Shown: positions 29,180 through 38,633 of the stretch, in pieces | Numbering within the stretch: position 1 is the stretch's first letter | Layout of the letters: each line of letters starts with the position of its first letter | Source: CAZAYP01 sp964489425 [NCBI: uncultured Verrucomicrobiota bacterium] | GTDB lineage: Bacteria; Verrucomicrobiota; Kiritimatiellia; RZYC01 | Length of the DNA stretch: 45,288 nt | Assembly (NCBI GenBank): GCA_964489425.1 | Contig: CAZAYP010000046.1 | Location: forward strand, 1-45,288 | Reading direction: 5' to 3' | The notes under the pieces: generated by a model | Told to the model about the DNA's origin: nothing | The model's database searches: none | Seen by the model: the letters and a program-made list of their open reading frames with translations, nothing else | Position numbers and translations under genes: made by a program

Positions 29180-31306
29180 TCAATCCGCGGGAAAGGTTTC
29201 CACCCGGTAAAAAGCGGCGTTGGCGCGGGCGGCATGGTCCGTGAAGCAGTTCAGCGGCGGCGTGGCCGGCAACGTGGTCGACAGCGGCACAAAAGCCGCT
29301 TGCAGCGCGGCTGCTTTCCAGACCCGATAGCGTTCCCCTTCCCGGCCCGGCCAGCAGATGACCAACCCGCCGGGCGCGGCGCTCAGGCAGGCCTCGGCTG
29401 GCATCAACGTGGAGCAGGCGAAGGGCCCGTAGTCCACTTCGCGGCCGGACAACTCAACTTCCACCAACTGGTACAAGTAGGCAACCCCGGGCAGGGCGCC
29501 CGCATCGTGCCAGACGTAAGCTGCGCCGAGGCCGCCTTGTGGCCAGCCCTGTGCCGGCACCAAGCCCCCCGTGATCCGCAACCACCCCCCGGCCCCGGCA
29601 TCCCAGCGTTCCACATGAAAACCGAGGGTCGCGTATTCCGCCGCGGTTTCCCAGCAGACCAGCACCCGGCCGGCGTCTTCGCGCAGGTGGACCGCGACCG
29701 CCTGGGCCTTCGTGGGCAGGCTGCGCTCAAAGGCCCCACGGTCCACGACCTGGTTCACGACCCGTGCGCTGCCGTCCAGGTCGATCGCGCCCGCCATCCA
29801 CGCCTGGTTGGTGCCGGAGTCCACGGCCGGCGAACCGGCGGCCAGGCGGTAGTCGGCGTCGGCGAAGACCGGGTCGTTGGTAAGGGTGCCGGGCCCGGCC
29901 GCGCACCCGACGAAGTTCGAAACAAAGTTGTAGGTCAGGTTGTGGCTGTTGGTCACCACCGCGCTGCATTCGCTGTCCTGGTACACGGCGGCGGCGTTGG
30001 ACCCCAACGGGATCTGCTGGGCGATCAGGTTGTTGTACACCCGGATTTCATGGCTGGGGTTGAAATGGGTTGCCAGCATCAGGCCGTAGTTGCGGTTGTC
30101 ATTGGTGGTGTTGAGCAGGATGGTGTTGTTTTCCAGGCTGCCGCCGTAATAAATTTGGTAGAGGCCGTACACGTAACTGTCAGGGACGCGCTGGTTGATC
30201 ACCACCCGGTTGTTGGCGATGCGCCCGGACTCTACGTACAGACCGTAGATGAACTGCTGGCGGCTGCCGGAGTTGATGGTCACCCGGTTGTTCAGGACGA
30301 GGTCGTCGTGGCCCGCCCCGGCGCATTGGAAGTCTATCCCGTACACGTTGGCAAAGCTCGTGGTGTTGGTGGTGGTGAGGGTGACGGTGTTGCCGACCAC
30401 GCGGTTGGTGTCGGTTTTGCTGATGCCGGTGAGGTGCCCTCGGCCCTGCACAGACACCGTGCAGTTGCTGATGGTGCAGCGCACGCTGCTGTCACACAAG
30501 ATGCCGGTGGCGTCCTGGTTGTTGGTAGCCAGGTCACTGCAGGCCGTGATGGTGTTGCCGGCCACCAGGGCATCGAAGGCCGTGGTATTGCTGACGTCGA
30601 AGCTCACCGCAAAAAAATGGCTCAATTCGCCCACCGGGGTGACCGTGATCTGGTTGTCCCGCAACTCTGCCGGGTAGCCGTCCAGCAGCAAGCCCCCGTA
30701 GCCGGAGGCGCCAGTTGAACTGTAGGTGGTGACGATGCGGATTTCGTTCGTTTGCAGCCGGACCATGGCCCCGGGCGTGGTGCCCAGGTTGCAGTAACCT
30801 CGCACGCCCCAGTTGACGTTGCCTTGGATCGCCATGCGGCAGTCTGCCAGGGTGGCCACGCGGCCCCAGAAATACACGAAGGAACTCAAGTTGGTCAGGT
30901 CCACATGGCACAGAAGATTGGTTTTCATCGGCTCCGTGCCGCGCACCTGCAGGTTGATCGAACCCATGGTGGTGTCGGGTCCCCAGGACTCGAACTTGAT
31001 GCGCTGCGCAGGTGTGCCCACGGCGCGTAGTTGGCCATAGACTTTGAACCCGCTGCCGTACCCGTTGGTGAAATGCACCGTCACCCCCGGCTCGATGGTC
31101 AGCGTGGCATTGGTATCCACCACAAAGGGGTCGATGTGCACCCGCACGGGGCTGTCGGCCAGGGTCCAGGTGGCATCGGCCGTGATGTCGGTAGTAATGT
31201 CCAGTCCCGCGGCCGGGCGCGCCGGCAGGACGGCCAGGAACCCGGCCGCTGCCAAGGCCGCCCAAAGCCCGGGCCCAATCTCCCCCCTGGAACGCAAACA
31301 AGTCAC
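29180..31306 (-). CDS. Secreted right-handed parallel beta-helix protein
   Basis: About 708 residues. A signal peptide (LWAALAAAGFLAVLPARPAAG) is followed by DATWTLADSPVRVHIDPFVVDTNATLTIEPGVTVHF, a common opening of bacterial beta-helix proteins. Many coils follow (ITISNCTVSVQGRG, NRVTINSGSRQQFIYGLYVESGRIANNRVVIN). Then comes the closing motif DLDGSARVVNQVVDRGAFE and a fibronectin-like C-terminal module (EYATLGFHVERWDAGAGGWLRI). The ligand is unknown. An in-frame ATG exists at 31348, but a TTGACA-17-TTTAGT promoter (31341-31313) lies inside that stretch, so the GTG at 31306, just before the signal peptide, is preferred. It is unrelated in leader sequence to the beta-helix protein at 19351. 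Confidence 0.78.
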   Translation of the reverse strand: MTCLRSRGEIGPGLWAALAAAGFLAVLPARPAAGLDITTDITADATWTLADSPVRVHIDPFVVDTNATLTIEPGVTVHFTNGYGSGFKVYGQLRAVGTPAQRIKFESWGPDTTMGSINLQVRGTEPMKTNLLCHVDLTNLSSFVYFWGRVATLADCRMAIQGNVNWGVRGYCNLGTTPGAMVRLQTNEIRIVTTYSSTGASGYGGLLLDGYPAELRDNQITVTPVGELSHFFAVSFDVSNTTAFDALVAGNTITACSDLATNNQDATGILCDSSVRCTISNCTVSVQGRGHLTGISKTDTNRVVGNTVTLTTTNTTSFANVYGIDFQCAGAGHDDLVLNNRVTINSGSRQQFIYGLYVESGRIANNRVVINQRVPDSYVYGLYQIYYGGSLENNTILLNTTNDNRNYGLMLATHFNPSHEIRVYNNLIAQQIPLGSNAAAVYQDSECSAVVTNSHNLTYNFVSNFVGCAAGPGTLTNDPVFADADYRLAAGSPAVDSGTNQAWMAGAIDLDGSARVVNQVVDRGAFERSLPTKAQAVAVHLREDAGRVLVCWETAAEYATLGFHVERWDAGAGGWLRITGGLVPAQGWPQGGLGAAYVWHDAGALPGVAYLYQLVEVELSGREVDYGPFACSTLMPAEACLSAAPGGLVICWPGREGERYRVWKAAALQAAFVPLSTTLPATPPLNCFTDHAARANAAFYRVETFPAD

Positions 31307-31312
31307 AGTCCA

Positions 31313-31341
31313 ACTAAAAACACGATTCCCGCGGTTGTCAA
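31313..31341 (-). promoter_or_regulatory. Sigma70-like promoter of the beta-helix gene
   Basis: On the minus strand TTGACA (31341-31336), 17 bp and TTTAGT (31318-31313). The -35 is perfect and the -10 matches at 4 of 6. The start point would fall close to the GTG at 31306, suggesting a very short or absent leader. Confidence 0.5.
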
Positions 31342-31435
31342 ATATCATTTCGTGCCACTTCGCTTTTTCGCTTTATGCATCCCGGCTGGATTCACCCGCG
31401 GCGCTCCGGTATGCTCTCCGGCATGATGGATGGCC

Positions 31436-32476
31436 ATGCAAGTTGACTTGTTTGATTTTGAGCTGCCGGACGAACTCATCGCCCGTCACCCGGCGCGCCC
31501 GCGGGACGCGGCCCGGTTGCTGGACCTCACCGGGCCCGGGTGGGCCGACCGGCAGATCAGCGATCTGCCGCAACTGTTGCGGCCGGGCGACGTGCTGGTG
31601 GCCAACGACACGCGGGTTATCCCCGCGCGCTTGCGCGGGCGGCGCGGCACCGCGGGCGTGGAGGTGACCCTCTTGAAACCGATCACCGCCACCACTTGGC
31701 AAGCCCTGGCGCGCCCGGCCAAGCGGCTGCGGGTGGGTGATCGCGTCGATTTCGCCCCCGGCTTTGCGGCCAGCGTGACGGCCCGCCCGCCGGACAGCGG
31801 CGAAGTGATCCTGGATTTTGATCTGGCCGGACCCGCGTTCCGGGCGGCCTTGGAACAGCACGGCGCCGTGCCGCTGCCGCCCTACATCAAGCGCCGGCCG
31901 GAGGATCCGCAGGATGACCGTGCCGACTACCAGACCGTGTACGCGCGCGAAGACGGCGCCGTGGCCGCGCCGACGGCGGGCCTGCATTTCACGCCGGATT
32001 TGCTGGCGGCAGTCGCGGCCCGGGGCGTGCAGTTCGTGACCGTGACCCTGCACGTGGGCGCGGGCACGTTCCTGCCGGTCAAGGTGGCGGACACGCGCGA
32101 TCACCGCATGCACTTGGAACGCGGCCGCCTCGGCGCGGCCACGGCCGCCGCCATCCAGGCCGCGCGCGCGGCCGGCGGCCGCGTGGTGGCCGTGGGCACC
32201 ACCTCCCTGCGGGTGCTCGAAACCAGCGCCGACGACCAGGGCCGCCTGGCCGCGTTCGATGGCGAAACGGATTTGTTCATCACCCCCGGATACCGGTTCA
32301 AGATGGTGGACCTGCTGCTGACCAATTTTCACCTGCCGCGATCAACCCTGTTCATGCTGGTATGCGCCCTGGCGGGGCGGGAGCGGATGCAGGCCGCTTA
32401 CGCCCACGCCCGGCAGCAAGGCTACCGGTTTTATTCTTACGGCGACGCCTGCCTGCTGGCGCGGAGCGACCCATGA
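31436..32476 (+). CDS. queA: S-adenosylmethionine:tRNA ribosyltransferase-isomerase
   Basis: A 346-residue cytoplasmic enzyme that adds the ribosyl part of SAM to 7-aminomethyl-deazaguanine in tRNA, giving epoxyqueuosine. Typical stretches: [62 protein letters not shown] and [16 protein letters not shown]. The ATG at 31436 was chosen over 31430 because it aligns with the usual start. The stop overlaps the tgt start (ATGA), so it is the first gene of a queuosine operon. Confidence 0.95.
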   Translation: MQVDLFDFELPDELIARHPARPRDAARLLDLTGPGWADRQISDLPQLLRPGDVLVANDTRVIPARLRGRRGTAGVEVTLLKPITATTWQALARPAKRLRVGDRVDFAPGFAASVTARPPDSGEVILDFDLAGPAFRAALEQHGAVPLPPYIKRRPEDPQDDRADYQTVYAREDGAVAAPTAGLHFTPDLLAAVAARGVQFVTVTLHVGAGTFLPVKVADTRDHRMHLERGRLGAATAAAIQAARAAGGRVVAVGTTSLRVLETSADDQGRLAAFDGETDLFITPGYRFKMVDLLLTNFHLPRSTLFMLVCALAGRERMQAAYAHARQQGYRFYSYGDACLLARSDP

Positions 32477-33597
32477 CCATAACATTTGAATGGCTGCACG
32501 AAGACCAGGGCGCGCGCCGCGGCCGGCTGCACACCGCCCACGGCGAGATCGATACCCCCGCGTTCATGCCGGTAGGCACGGCCGGCACGGTCAAGGCCAT
32601 GCTGCCCGAGATGGTGGCAGCCACGGGCGCGCAGATCCTGCTCGGCAACACCTACCACCTCATGCTGCGGCCGGGCGCGGAGATCGTCGCGCAGCTCGGC
32701 GGCCTGCACCGCTTCATGAACTGGCCGCGCCCGATCCTCACCGACTCCGGCGGATACCAGGTGATGTCCCTATCCAAGTTGCGCAAGATCTCGGATGCCG
32801 GGGTGACCTTCCAGTCGCACATCGACGGCTCGCGCCACGAGTTGACGCCGGAGCGCTCCATGGAGATCCAGCGCCTGCTGGGATCCGACATCACCATGGC
32901 CTTTGACGAATGCGTGGCCTATCCCGCGGAAAAAAGCGTCGTGGCCGCCGCCATGCAACGGTCGCTGCGCTGGGCGGGCCGATCGCGCGCCGCGTTCGTG
33001 CCGCGGCCGGGTCACGGCCTGTTCGGCATCGTGCAGGGCGGGGTGCACGCGGACCTGCGCGCCGAGTGCTGCGCGGCGCTGGTCGGGCTGGGCTTCGACG
33101 GTTACGCCGTGGGCGGGCTGGCCGTGGGCGAAGGCCAGGACCTGATGTTTGAAACGATTAGCGCCACCACCCCGCACCTGCCCGCCGGCCGGCCGCGCTA
33201 CCTCATGGGCGTGGGCAAGCCGCCGGACATCGTGGGATCGGTCCTGCGCGGGATCGACATGTTCGATTGCGTGCTGCCCACGCGCTCCGGCCGCAACGCC
33301 CAGGCCTTTACCCGGCGCGGTCCGGTGAACCTGCTGAACGCGCGGCACCGCGCTGATCCGCGGCCGCTGGACGCAGCCTGCGCCTGCCCGACCTGCCGTG
33401 ACTACAGCCGGGCCTACCTGCACCACCTGTTCAAGGCGCGCGAGATCCTCGGCGCCATGCTGCTGACCCGCCACAATCTCCGCTACTACCAGGAATTGAT
33501 GGCCGGCCTGCGCCAGGCGATTGACGACCGGGCCACGGCCGAGTTCGCGCGCCGCTTCGCGGCCGACTACGAGGGCGGAGACATCGACCCATGTTGA
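32473..33597 (+). CDS. tgt: tRNA-guanine transglycosylase
   Basis: A 374-residue enzyme that swaps guanine 34 of target tRNAs for preQ1. It shows [35 protein letters not shown] with the active-site Asp, [36 protein letters not shown] with the nucleophile Asp, and the zinc site [17 protein letters not shown]. Length is as expected. ATGA overlap with queA; its last 7 nt overlap queH. Confidence 0.97.
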   Translation: MTITFEWLHEDQGARRGRLHTAHGEIDTPAFMPVGTAGTVKAMLPEMVAATGAQILLGNTYHLMLRPGAEIVAQLGGLHRFMNWPRPILTDSGGYQVMSLSKLRKISDAGVTFQSHIDGSRHELTPERSMEIQRLLGSDITMAFDECVAYPAEKSVVAAAMQRSLRWAGRSRAAFVPRPGHGLFGIVQGGVHADLRAECCAALVGLGFDGYAVGGLAVGEGQDLMFETISATTPHLPAGRPRYLMGVGKPPDIVGSVLRGIDMFDCVLPTRSGRNAQAFTRRGPVNLLNARHRADPRPLDAACACPTCRDYSRAYLHHLFKAREILGAMLLTRHNLRYYQELMAGLRQAIDDRATAEFARRFAADYEGGDIDPC

Positions 33598-34151
33598 CCG
33601 CGCCGGCCGGCAAAATGCTGCTGCACACCTGCTGCGCGCCCTGCGCCGCGCCGTCGGCCGAGCGCCTCGTGCTGGACGGACACGAGGTGATTCTCTACTT
33701 CAGCAACTTCAACATTTTCCCGGAATCCGAGTACCGGCTGCGGCTGGAGCACGCCCGCCGCCTGGCCCAAAAGATGAACCTGGTGATCGAGGAGGACGAG
33801 TACGATCACGCCCGGTGGCTGGACCATGTCCACGGACTGGAGCACGAGCCCGAGCAAGGCCGGCGCTGCCGCCGCTGCTTCGAGTTCAGCCTGCACCGCA
33901 CCGCGGAACTCGCCGCGCGCCGCGGCCTGCCGGCCTTTGCCACCACCCTGACGCTCAGCCCGCACAAGGTGTCCCGGGTCATCTTTGAAGTGGGCGCGTC
34001 CTTTCCAGGATTCGTGCCGATTGACTTCAAGAAAAAAGGCGGGTTCCTGCGCAGTGTCGCGCTCAGCCGCGAGTGGGACCTGTACCGCCAGAACTATTGC
34101 GGCTGCGAGTTCAGTCATCGCCCGGCCCCGCCCGGCCCGGGACCGGCATGA
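33591..34151 (+). CDS. queH: Epoxyqueuosine reductase QueH
   Basis: A 186-residue enzyme that reduces epoxyqueuosine to queuosine, the last step of the pathway; it replaces the unrelated cobalamin enzyme QueG. It has the DUF208 cysteine pattern: [13 protein letters not shown] near residue 10-22, [18 protein letters not shown] near 91-108, and [11 protein letters not shown] near 165-175, which together bind an iron-sulfur cluster and the second metal. SLSPHKVS-type text ([13 protein letters not shown]) is also present. The start lies inside tgt and the stop overlaps the mfd start as ATGA. Confidence 0.94.
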   Translation: MLTAPAGKMLLHTCCAPCAAPSAERLVLDGHEVILYFSNFNIFPESEYRLRLEHARRLAQKMNLVIEEDEYDHARWLDHVHGLEHEPEQGRRCRRCFEFSLHRTAELAARRGLPAFATTLTLSPHKVSRVIFEVGASFPGFVPIDFKKKGGFLRSVALSREWDLYRQNYCGCEFSHRPAPPGPGPA

Positions 34152-37100
34152 GTGCTCCGCTGGCCACGGTCTTGGCCCCGGCTGACCAGGAGGTGCTGCG
34201 CGCGCGCATCCGCACTTTGCGGGGCTTTGATCTGGCCTGCCCGCCCGGCGGGGCGGTCGCGTTCCTGGCCTGGGCGCTGCTGGACTTGATGCCCGGCGCT
34301 TGGATCTGGGTGGCGGACGGGCCGAACAGCCTGGAGTCCTTGTACCAGGACCTGCGCGGACTGCAGCCGGACCGCGCGGATAACGTGTTGCTGTTCCCCG
34401 CCTGGGAGCGCCTCCCGGGCGCGGATCGCCCGCCCGACCCGGAGATCGCCGGCCAGCGCCTGAATACCCTCGCGCGCCTGGCGGCGCCGGCGGGCCCACT
34501 GATCGTGGTCGCAAGCATCCAGGCGCTGATGCAGCCGGTGCCGGCCCCCGCGCGCCTGGCCGCCACCGACAACCTGCTGGTCCAGGGCGCAACGTGCGAC
34601 TTGGAATCGCTGTGTGCGGCCTTGGCGGCGGCTGGCTACCAGTTTGTTCCCGAGGTGGTCGAGAAGGGCCAGGCCGCGCGGCGGGGCGGGATCGTGGACG
34701 TATGGCCCTGCACCGAGGAATGGCCGGTGCGCCTGGAGTTTTTCGGCGACACCCTGGACTCGCTGCGCGCGTTCGACCCGCTGCGCCAGACCTCGAACGC
34801 GCGCCTGGAGCGGTTGCGGTTGACGCCGCCGGGCACGGCCCCGGCCGGCGGCGGCCCGGACGCGGCGGCGTGGAGCGATTTCAGCGCCTATGTGCCGGAG
34901 GCCGCCTGCGTGGCGTGGCTGGATCCGGGGCAGGTCCGCGAGCACGCGGCGTTGTATGCGGCCACCTGGCCCAAGGGCGGGGCCGGCCCGGGCGCGCAGG
35001 TCTACGCCGAGGTGCGCGCAGCGCTGGATCGGCGCCCGCTGGCGCTCGCCATGAACGTGTATTGCCAGGAGATCGCGGAGCCGGCCACCATGGAGTTGGC
35101 GCTCGAGCCCTGCGACGCCCTGCCCCAGCTCGATGGCCTGGCCGGCCGGGTGGACCTGATGGAAGAGACCCGCCGCCGGTACGTGCAGGAGCTGGCCCGC
35201 CAGGCCGCGGCCGGCGACCGGGTGCACCTCTTTTTCGATACGGCCGGCGCGCGGGATCGGTTCTTCCAGGCCTACGAAAAGGATTGCCCGGCCGGCGGCG
35301 TGAACTGCCATGTGGGTGGGATTTCCTGCGGGTTGATCTATCCGCCCGGCCGCCTGCGCATCGTGGCGGAGAGCGATCTTTACGGGTTTCGCAAGCAGCG
35401 GCGGCCGGCCAGTCGCGCCAAGGCCCGGGGGGTGGACGCGCAGGACCTGGCGCCGCTCACCGGCTGGGGCGACCTGCAGCCCGGCGACCTGGTCGTCCAC
35501 GCCAGCCATGGCATTGGAAAATACCTTGGGCTGTACGAGATGGAGTTCAATGGCCAGAAGCAGGAAGTGCTGGCCATCGAGTACGCCGAGGGCGCGCGGC
35601 TTTTCGTGCCGGCCGCGCAGGTCCATCTGCTCAGCCGCTACGTGGGCCTGGGGCGGATCCGGCCGGACCTGCACGAGCTGGGCGGCGGCCGCTGGCAGCG
35701 CCAGAAAGCCGCCGCGGAAAAAGCCGTGCAGGACCTGGCCGCCAAGCTGCTGGAAACCCAGGCGGCGCGCGACACCCTCGGCGGCCACGCGTTTGCGGCC
35801 GATACCCACTGGCAGCATGAGTTCGAGGCCGCCTTCCCTTACGAGGAGACCACGGACCAGCTCGCGGCGATCGCGGCGGTCAAGACCGACATGGAGCAGG
35901 CCCGGCCCATGGACCGGCTGATCTGCGGCGACGTGGGCTACGGCAAGACCGAGGTGGCCATGCGGGCCGCGTTCAAGGCGGTGATGGACGGCCGCCAGGT
36001 CGCGGTGCTGGTGCCCACCACCGTGCTGGCGCAGCAGCATCTGTATACGTTCCGCGAGCGCATGTCGGCGTTCCCGGTGCGCGTCGAAATGCTCAGCCGC
36101 TTCCGCACCCCCGCCGAACAGCAGGCCGTGGTGCACGAGCTCAAGGCCGGGTCCGTGGACGTGGTCATCGGCACGCATCGCCTGGTGCAGCCGGACGTGG
36201 CATTCAAAAACCTGGGGCTGGTGATCATCGACGAGGAGCAACGGTTCGGCGTGGCCCACAAGGAGCGGCTCAAGGAACTGCGCCAGCTGGTGGACGTGCT
36301 GACGCTCACCGCCACGCCCATCCCGCGTACCCTGTACCTCAGCCTGACCGGCGCGCGCGACCTGAGCACCATCCAGACCGCGCCGCGCGAGCGCCTGCCC
36401 ATTGAAACCATCGTGGCCGAGTTCAAGGAGGATACCATCCGCCAGGCGATCCTCTTTGAGCTGAGCCGCGAAGGCCAGGTCTTTTTCCTGCATAACCGGG
36501 TGAAAACCATCCACGCCATGGAAGAAAAGATCAAGCAGCTCGTGCCCGAGGCGCGGATTGCCGTGGCCCACGGCCAGATGGGCGAGCGCGAGCTGGCCGA
36601 CGTGATGACGCAGTTTGTCCGCGGCCAGAGCGACGTGCTGCTGTGCACCACGATCATCGAGAGCGGCGTGGATATCCCCAACGTCAACACCATCATCATT
36701 GACCGCGCGGATCGTTTCGGCCTGGCGGACCTGTACCAGCTGCGCGGCCGCGTGGGCCGCTACAAGCACAAGGCCTACGCCTACCTGCTGTTGCCGCGTC
36801 ATGGCCGCCTGTTCGACACCGCCCGCCAGCGCATCCAGGCCATCCGGCGCCACTCGAGCCTCGGCGCGGGGTTCAAGCTGGCCTTGCGCGACCTGGAGAT
36901 CCGCGGCGCCGGCAACCTGCTGGGCGCCGCGCAGAGCGGCCATATCGCGGCCATCGGGTTCGACCTCTACTGCCAGCTTCTGCGGCGCACCGTGGCCCAG
37001 AAAAAAGGCGAAGAGGTGCCGCCGCTGATCCAAGTGGAGATGCACCTGGATTTCATCGACCTTTCGCCGCGCCCCCCCTGCCACGAAGGCTCGGCCTGCC

Positions 37101-37435
37101 TGCCGTACGACTTCATGGAGGACGAAAACCTGCGCCTGGCCGCCTACCGCCGTTTGGCCGGGCTGATCAACGAGGCGGAAGTGGACGCGTTGGAGCGGGA
37201 GTTCCGCGATCGCTACGGATCCCTGCCCGCGCCCGTGCTGCGCCTGCTGGACCTGGCACGGGTGCGGCTCGCGGCGGCGGCGCGCGGCGTGACCAAGGTG
37301 GAGACGGCCGACGGCAAGCTCGTGCTGACCCGCGACCGGGATTACATCATGATCGGCCACCGGTTCCCGCGGCTCAAGAGCCGCACCGCAGCCGAGCGCC
37401 TGCGCGAGATCCTCCGCTTCATCAAGTCCTGCTGA
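34148..37435 (+). CDS. mfd: Transcription-repair coupling factor
   Basis: A 1095-residue SF2 translocase that removes RNA polymerase stalled at DNA damage and recruits UvrA. Domains in order: UvrB-like module (about 1-330), RNA polymerase interaction domain (about 440-500: GDLVVHASHGIGKYLGLYEMEFNGQKQEVL), RecG-like motor with Walker A GDVGYGKTE (Lys600), DEEQ box (695-698), TATPIPRTLYLS, and motif VI text QLRGRVGR, then the C-terminal TRCF domain (about 960-1095). The N-terminal part is a little short and diverged compared with E. coli (1148 residues). The ATG at 34148 overlaps the queH stop, so mfd may be cotranscribed with the queuosine genes. Confidence 0.96.
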   Translation: MSAPLATVLAPADQEVLRARIRTLRGFDLACPPGGAVAFLAWALLDLMPGAWIWVADGPNSLESLYQDLRGLQPDRADNVLLFPAWERLPGADRPPDPEIAGQRLNTLARLAAPAGPLIVVASIQALMQPVPAPARLAATDNLLVQGATCDLESLCAALAAAGYQFVPEVVEKGQAARRGGIVDVWPCTEEWPVRLEFFGDTLDSLRAFDPLRQTSNARLERLRLTPPGTAPAGGGPDAAAWSDFSAYVPEAACVAWLDPGQVREHAALYAATWPKGGAGPGAQVYAEVRAALDRRPLALAMNVYCQEIAEPATMELALEPCDALPQLDGLAGRVDLMEETRRRYVQELARQAAAGDRVHLFFDTAGARDRFFQAYEKDCPAGGVNCHVGGISCGLIYPPGRLRIVAESDLYGFRKQRRPASRAKARGVDAQDLAPLTGWGDLQPGDLVVHASHGIGKYLGLYEMEFNGQKQEVLAIEYAEGARLFVPAAQVHLLSRYVGLGRIRPDLHELGGGRWQRQKAAAEKAVQDLAAKLLETQAARDTLGGHAFAADTHWQHEFEAAFPYEETTDQLAAIAAVKTDMEQARPMDRLICGDVGYGKTEVAMRAAFKAVMDGRQVAVLVPTTVLAQQHLYTFRERMSAFPVRVEMLSRFRTPAEQQAVVHELKAGSVDVVIGTHRLVQPDVAFKNLGLVIIDEEQRFGVAHKERLKELRQLVDVLTLTATPIPRTLYLSLTGARDLSTIQTAPRERLPIETIVAEFKEDTIRQAILFELSREGQVFFLHNRVKTIHAMEEKIKQLVPEARIAVAHGQMGERELADVMTQFVRGQSDVLLCTTIIESGVDIPNVNTIIIDRADRFGLADLYQLRGRVGRYKHKAYAYLLLPRHGRLFDTARQRIQAIRRHSSLGAGFKLALRDLEIRGAGNLLGAAQSGHIAAIGFDLYCQLLRRTVAQKKGEEVPPLIQVEMHLDFIDLSPRPPCHEGSACLPYDFMEDENLRLAAYRRLAGLINEAEVDALEREFRDRYGSLPAPVLRLLDLARVRLAAAARGVTKVETADGKLVLTRDRDYIMIGHRFPRLKSRTAAERLREILRFIKSC

Positions 37436-37535
37436 CTCGGCGCGGGCCCGAAAAAACCACCATGGTTGCGCTTGCGCGGCGCGCGGGCTTCTGCTAAAGA
37501 ATGGCGCCCAATGCAACTGAAACGCGAGGAGTGCT

Positions 37536-38603
37536 ATGAACAAAACATATAATATTGCCGTGCTTCCCGGAGACGGCACCGGGCCCGAAGTGATCCGCGA
37601 GGCGGTCAAGGTGCTGAACGCCGCCGCGCCCAAGTACGGGTTCAAGCTTAACCCGGTGACCTTTGATTGGGGCGGCGACCGCTTCCTGCGCACCGGCGAG
37701 GTCCTGCCGGAGTCGGCCGTGCCGGAACTCCGCAAGTTCGACGCCATACTTCTCGGCGCCATCGGACACCCGCAGGTCAAGCCCGGCATCCTGGAGAAAG
37801 GCATCCTGCTGCGCCTGCGCTTCGAACTGGACCAGTACATCAACCTGCGGCCGGTCAAGCTGTACCCCGGCGTGGAAACCCCGCTCAAGGACAAGGGGCC
37901 GGCAGACATCGATTACGTGGTGATCCGCGAGAATACCGGCGACGTGTATACTGGCGCCGGCGGCACCAGCATGAAAGGCACCCCGCACGAGGTGGCCGTG
38001 CAGAGCATGATCTACAACCGGTTCCAGGTGGACCGCTGCCTGCGCTACGCCTTTGAGTACACCCGCCAGCGCAAGAAGAAAAACACCCTGGCCCTGTGCG
38101 GCAAAACCAACGTGCTGACCTTTGTGTACGACCTGTGGGAACGCGCGTTCCACGAAATGGGCACGGCCGAGTTCCCGGACATCAAGCGCGAGTATTACCA
38201 CGTGGATGCCACGTGCATGTGGATGGTCAAGAACCCCGAGTGGTTTGATGTGATCGTGACCGGTAACATGTTCGGCGACATCATCACGGATCTCGGCGCC
38301 ATCACCCAGGGCGGCATGGGCATCGCCGCCGGCGGCAACATCAATCCCCAGGGCGTGAGCATGTTCGAGCCGATCGGCGGGTCCGCGCCAAAGTACACGG
38401 GCCAGAACGTCATCAACCCGCTGGCCGCCATCTGCGCGGGCGGCATGATGCTGCAGACCCTCGGCGAACCCCAGGCCGCGGCCGCCATCGAGGCCGCCGT
38501 CATGGACGTCACCGCCCACAAGCTGAAAAGCCTGGCCGCCGGGAAAATGGGCTATGGCACCACCGCGGTGGGCGATTTGATCGCCGGCAAGGTTGCCGGC
38601 TGA
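37536..38603 (+). CDS. leuB: 3-isopropylmalate dehydrogenase family protein
   Basis: A 355-residue NAD-dependent beta-decarboxylating dehydrogenase. Seen: IAVLPGDGTGPEV at the start, LLRLRFELDQYINLRPVKLYPG, YVVIRENTGDVYTG, and DVIVTGNMFGDIITDLGA. The leuB role (third step of leucine synthesis) is the best guess, supported by the asd neighbour, since leuB-asd adjacency is known in Pseudomonas. Tartrate or isocitrate dehydrogenase paralogues of the same family cannot be excluded, and leuCD are not in the window. GAGGAG precedes the ATG. The last codons form a GCCGGCA/TGCCGGC hairpin (38583-38600) but no T-run follows. Confidence 0.85.
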   Translation: MNKTYNIAVLPGDGTGPEVIREAVKVLNAAAPKYGFKLNPVTFDWGGDRFLRTGEVLPESAVPELRKFDAILLGAIGHPQVKPGILEKGILLRLRFELDQYINLRPVKLYPGVETPLKDKGPADIDYVVIRENTGDVYTGAGGTSMKGTPHEVAVQSMIYNRFQVDRCLRYAFEYTRQRKKKNTLALCGKTNVLTFVYDLWERAFHEMGTAEFPDIKREYYHVDATCMWMVKNPEWFDVIVTGNMFGDIITDLGAITQGGMGIAAGGNINPQGVSMFEPIGGSAPKYTGQNVINPLAAICAGGMMLQTLGEPQAAAAIEAAVMDVTAHKLKSLAAGKMGYGTTAVGDLIAGKVAG

Positions 38604-38633
38604 GCAGCCACAATAAGAACACTTGGGAGAAAT

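Noticed and set aside
34115-37909. A 1264-codon minus-strand open frame opposite mfd and leuB
   Set aside because: Antisense shadow of two conserved genes, His/Gln/Arg-rich, no ribosome-binding site and no recognisable domain.
38583-38600. Terminator at the end of leuB (GCCGGCA/TGCCGGC hairpin)
   Set aside because: The stem is good but lies within the last codons, has no T-run, and asd follows closely on the same strand; at most a weak attenuator.
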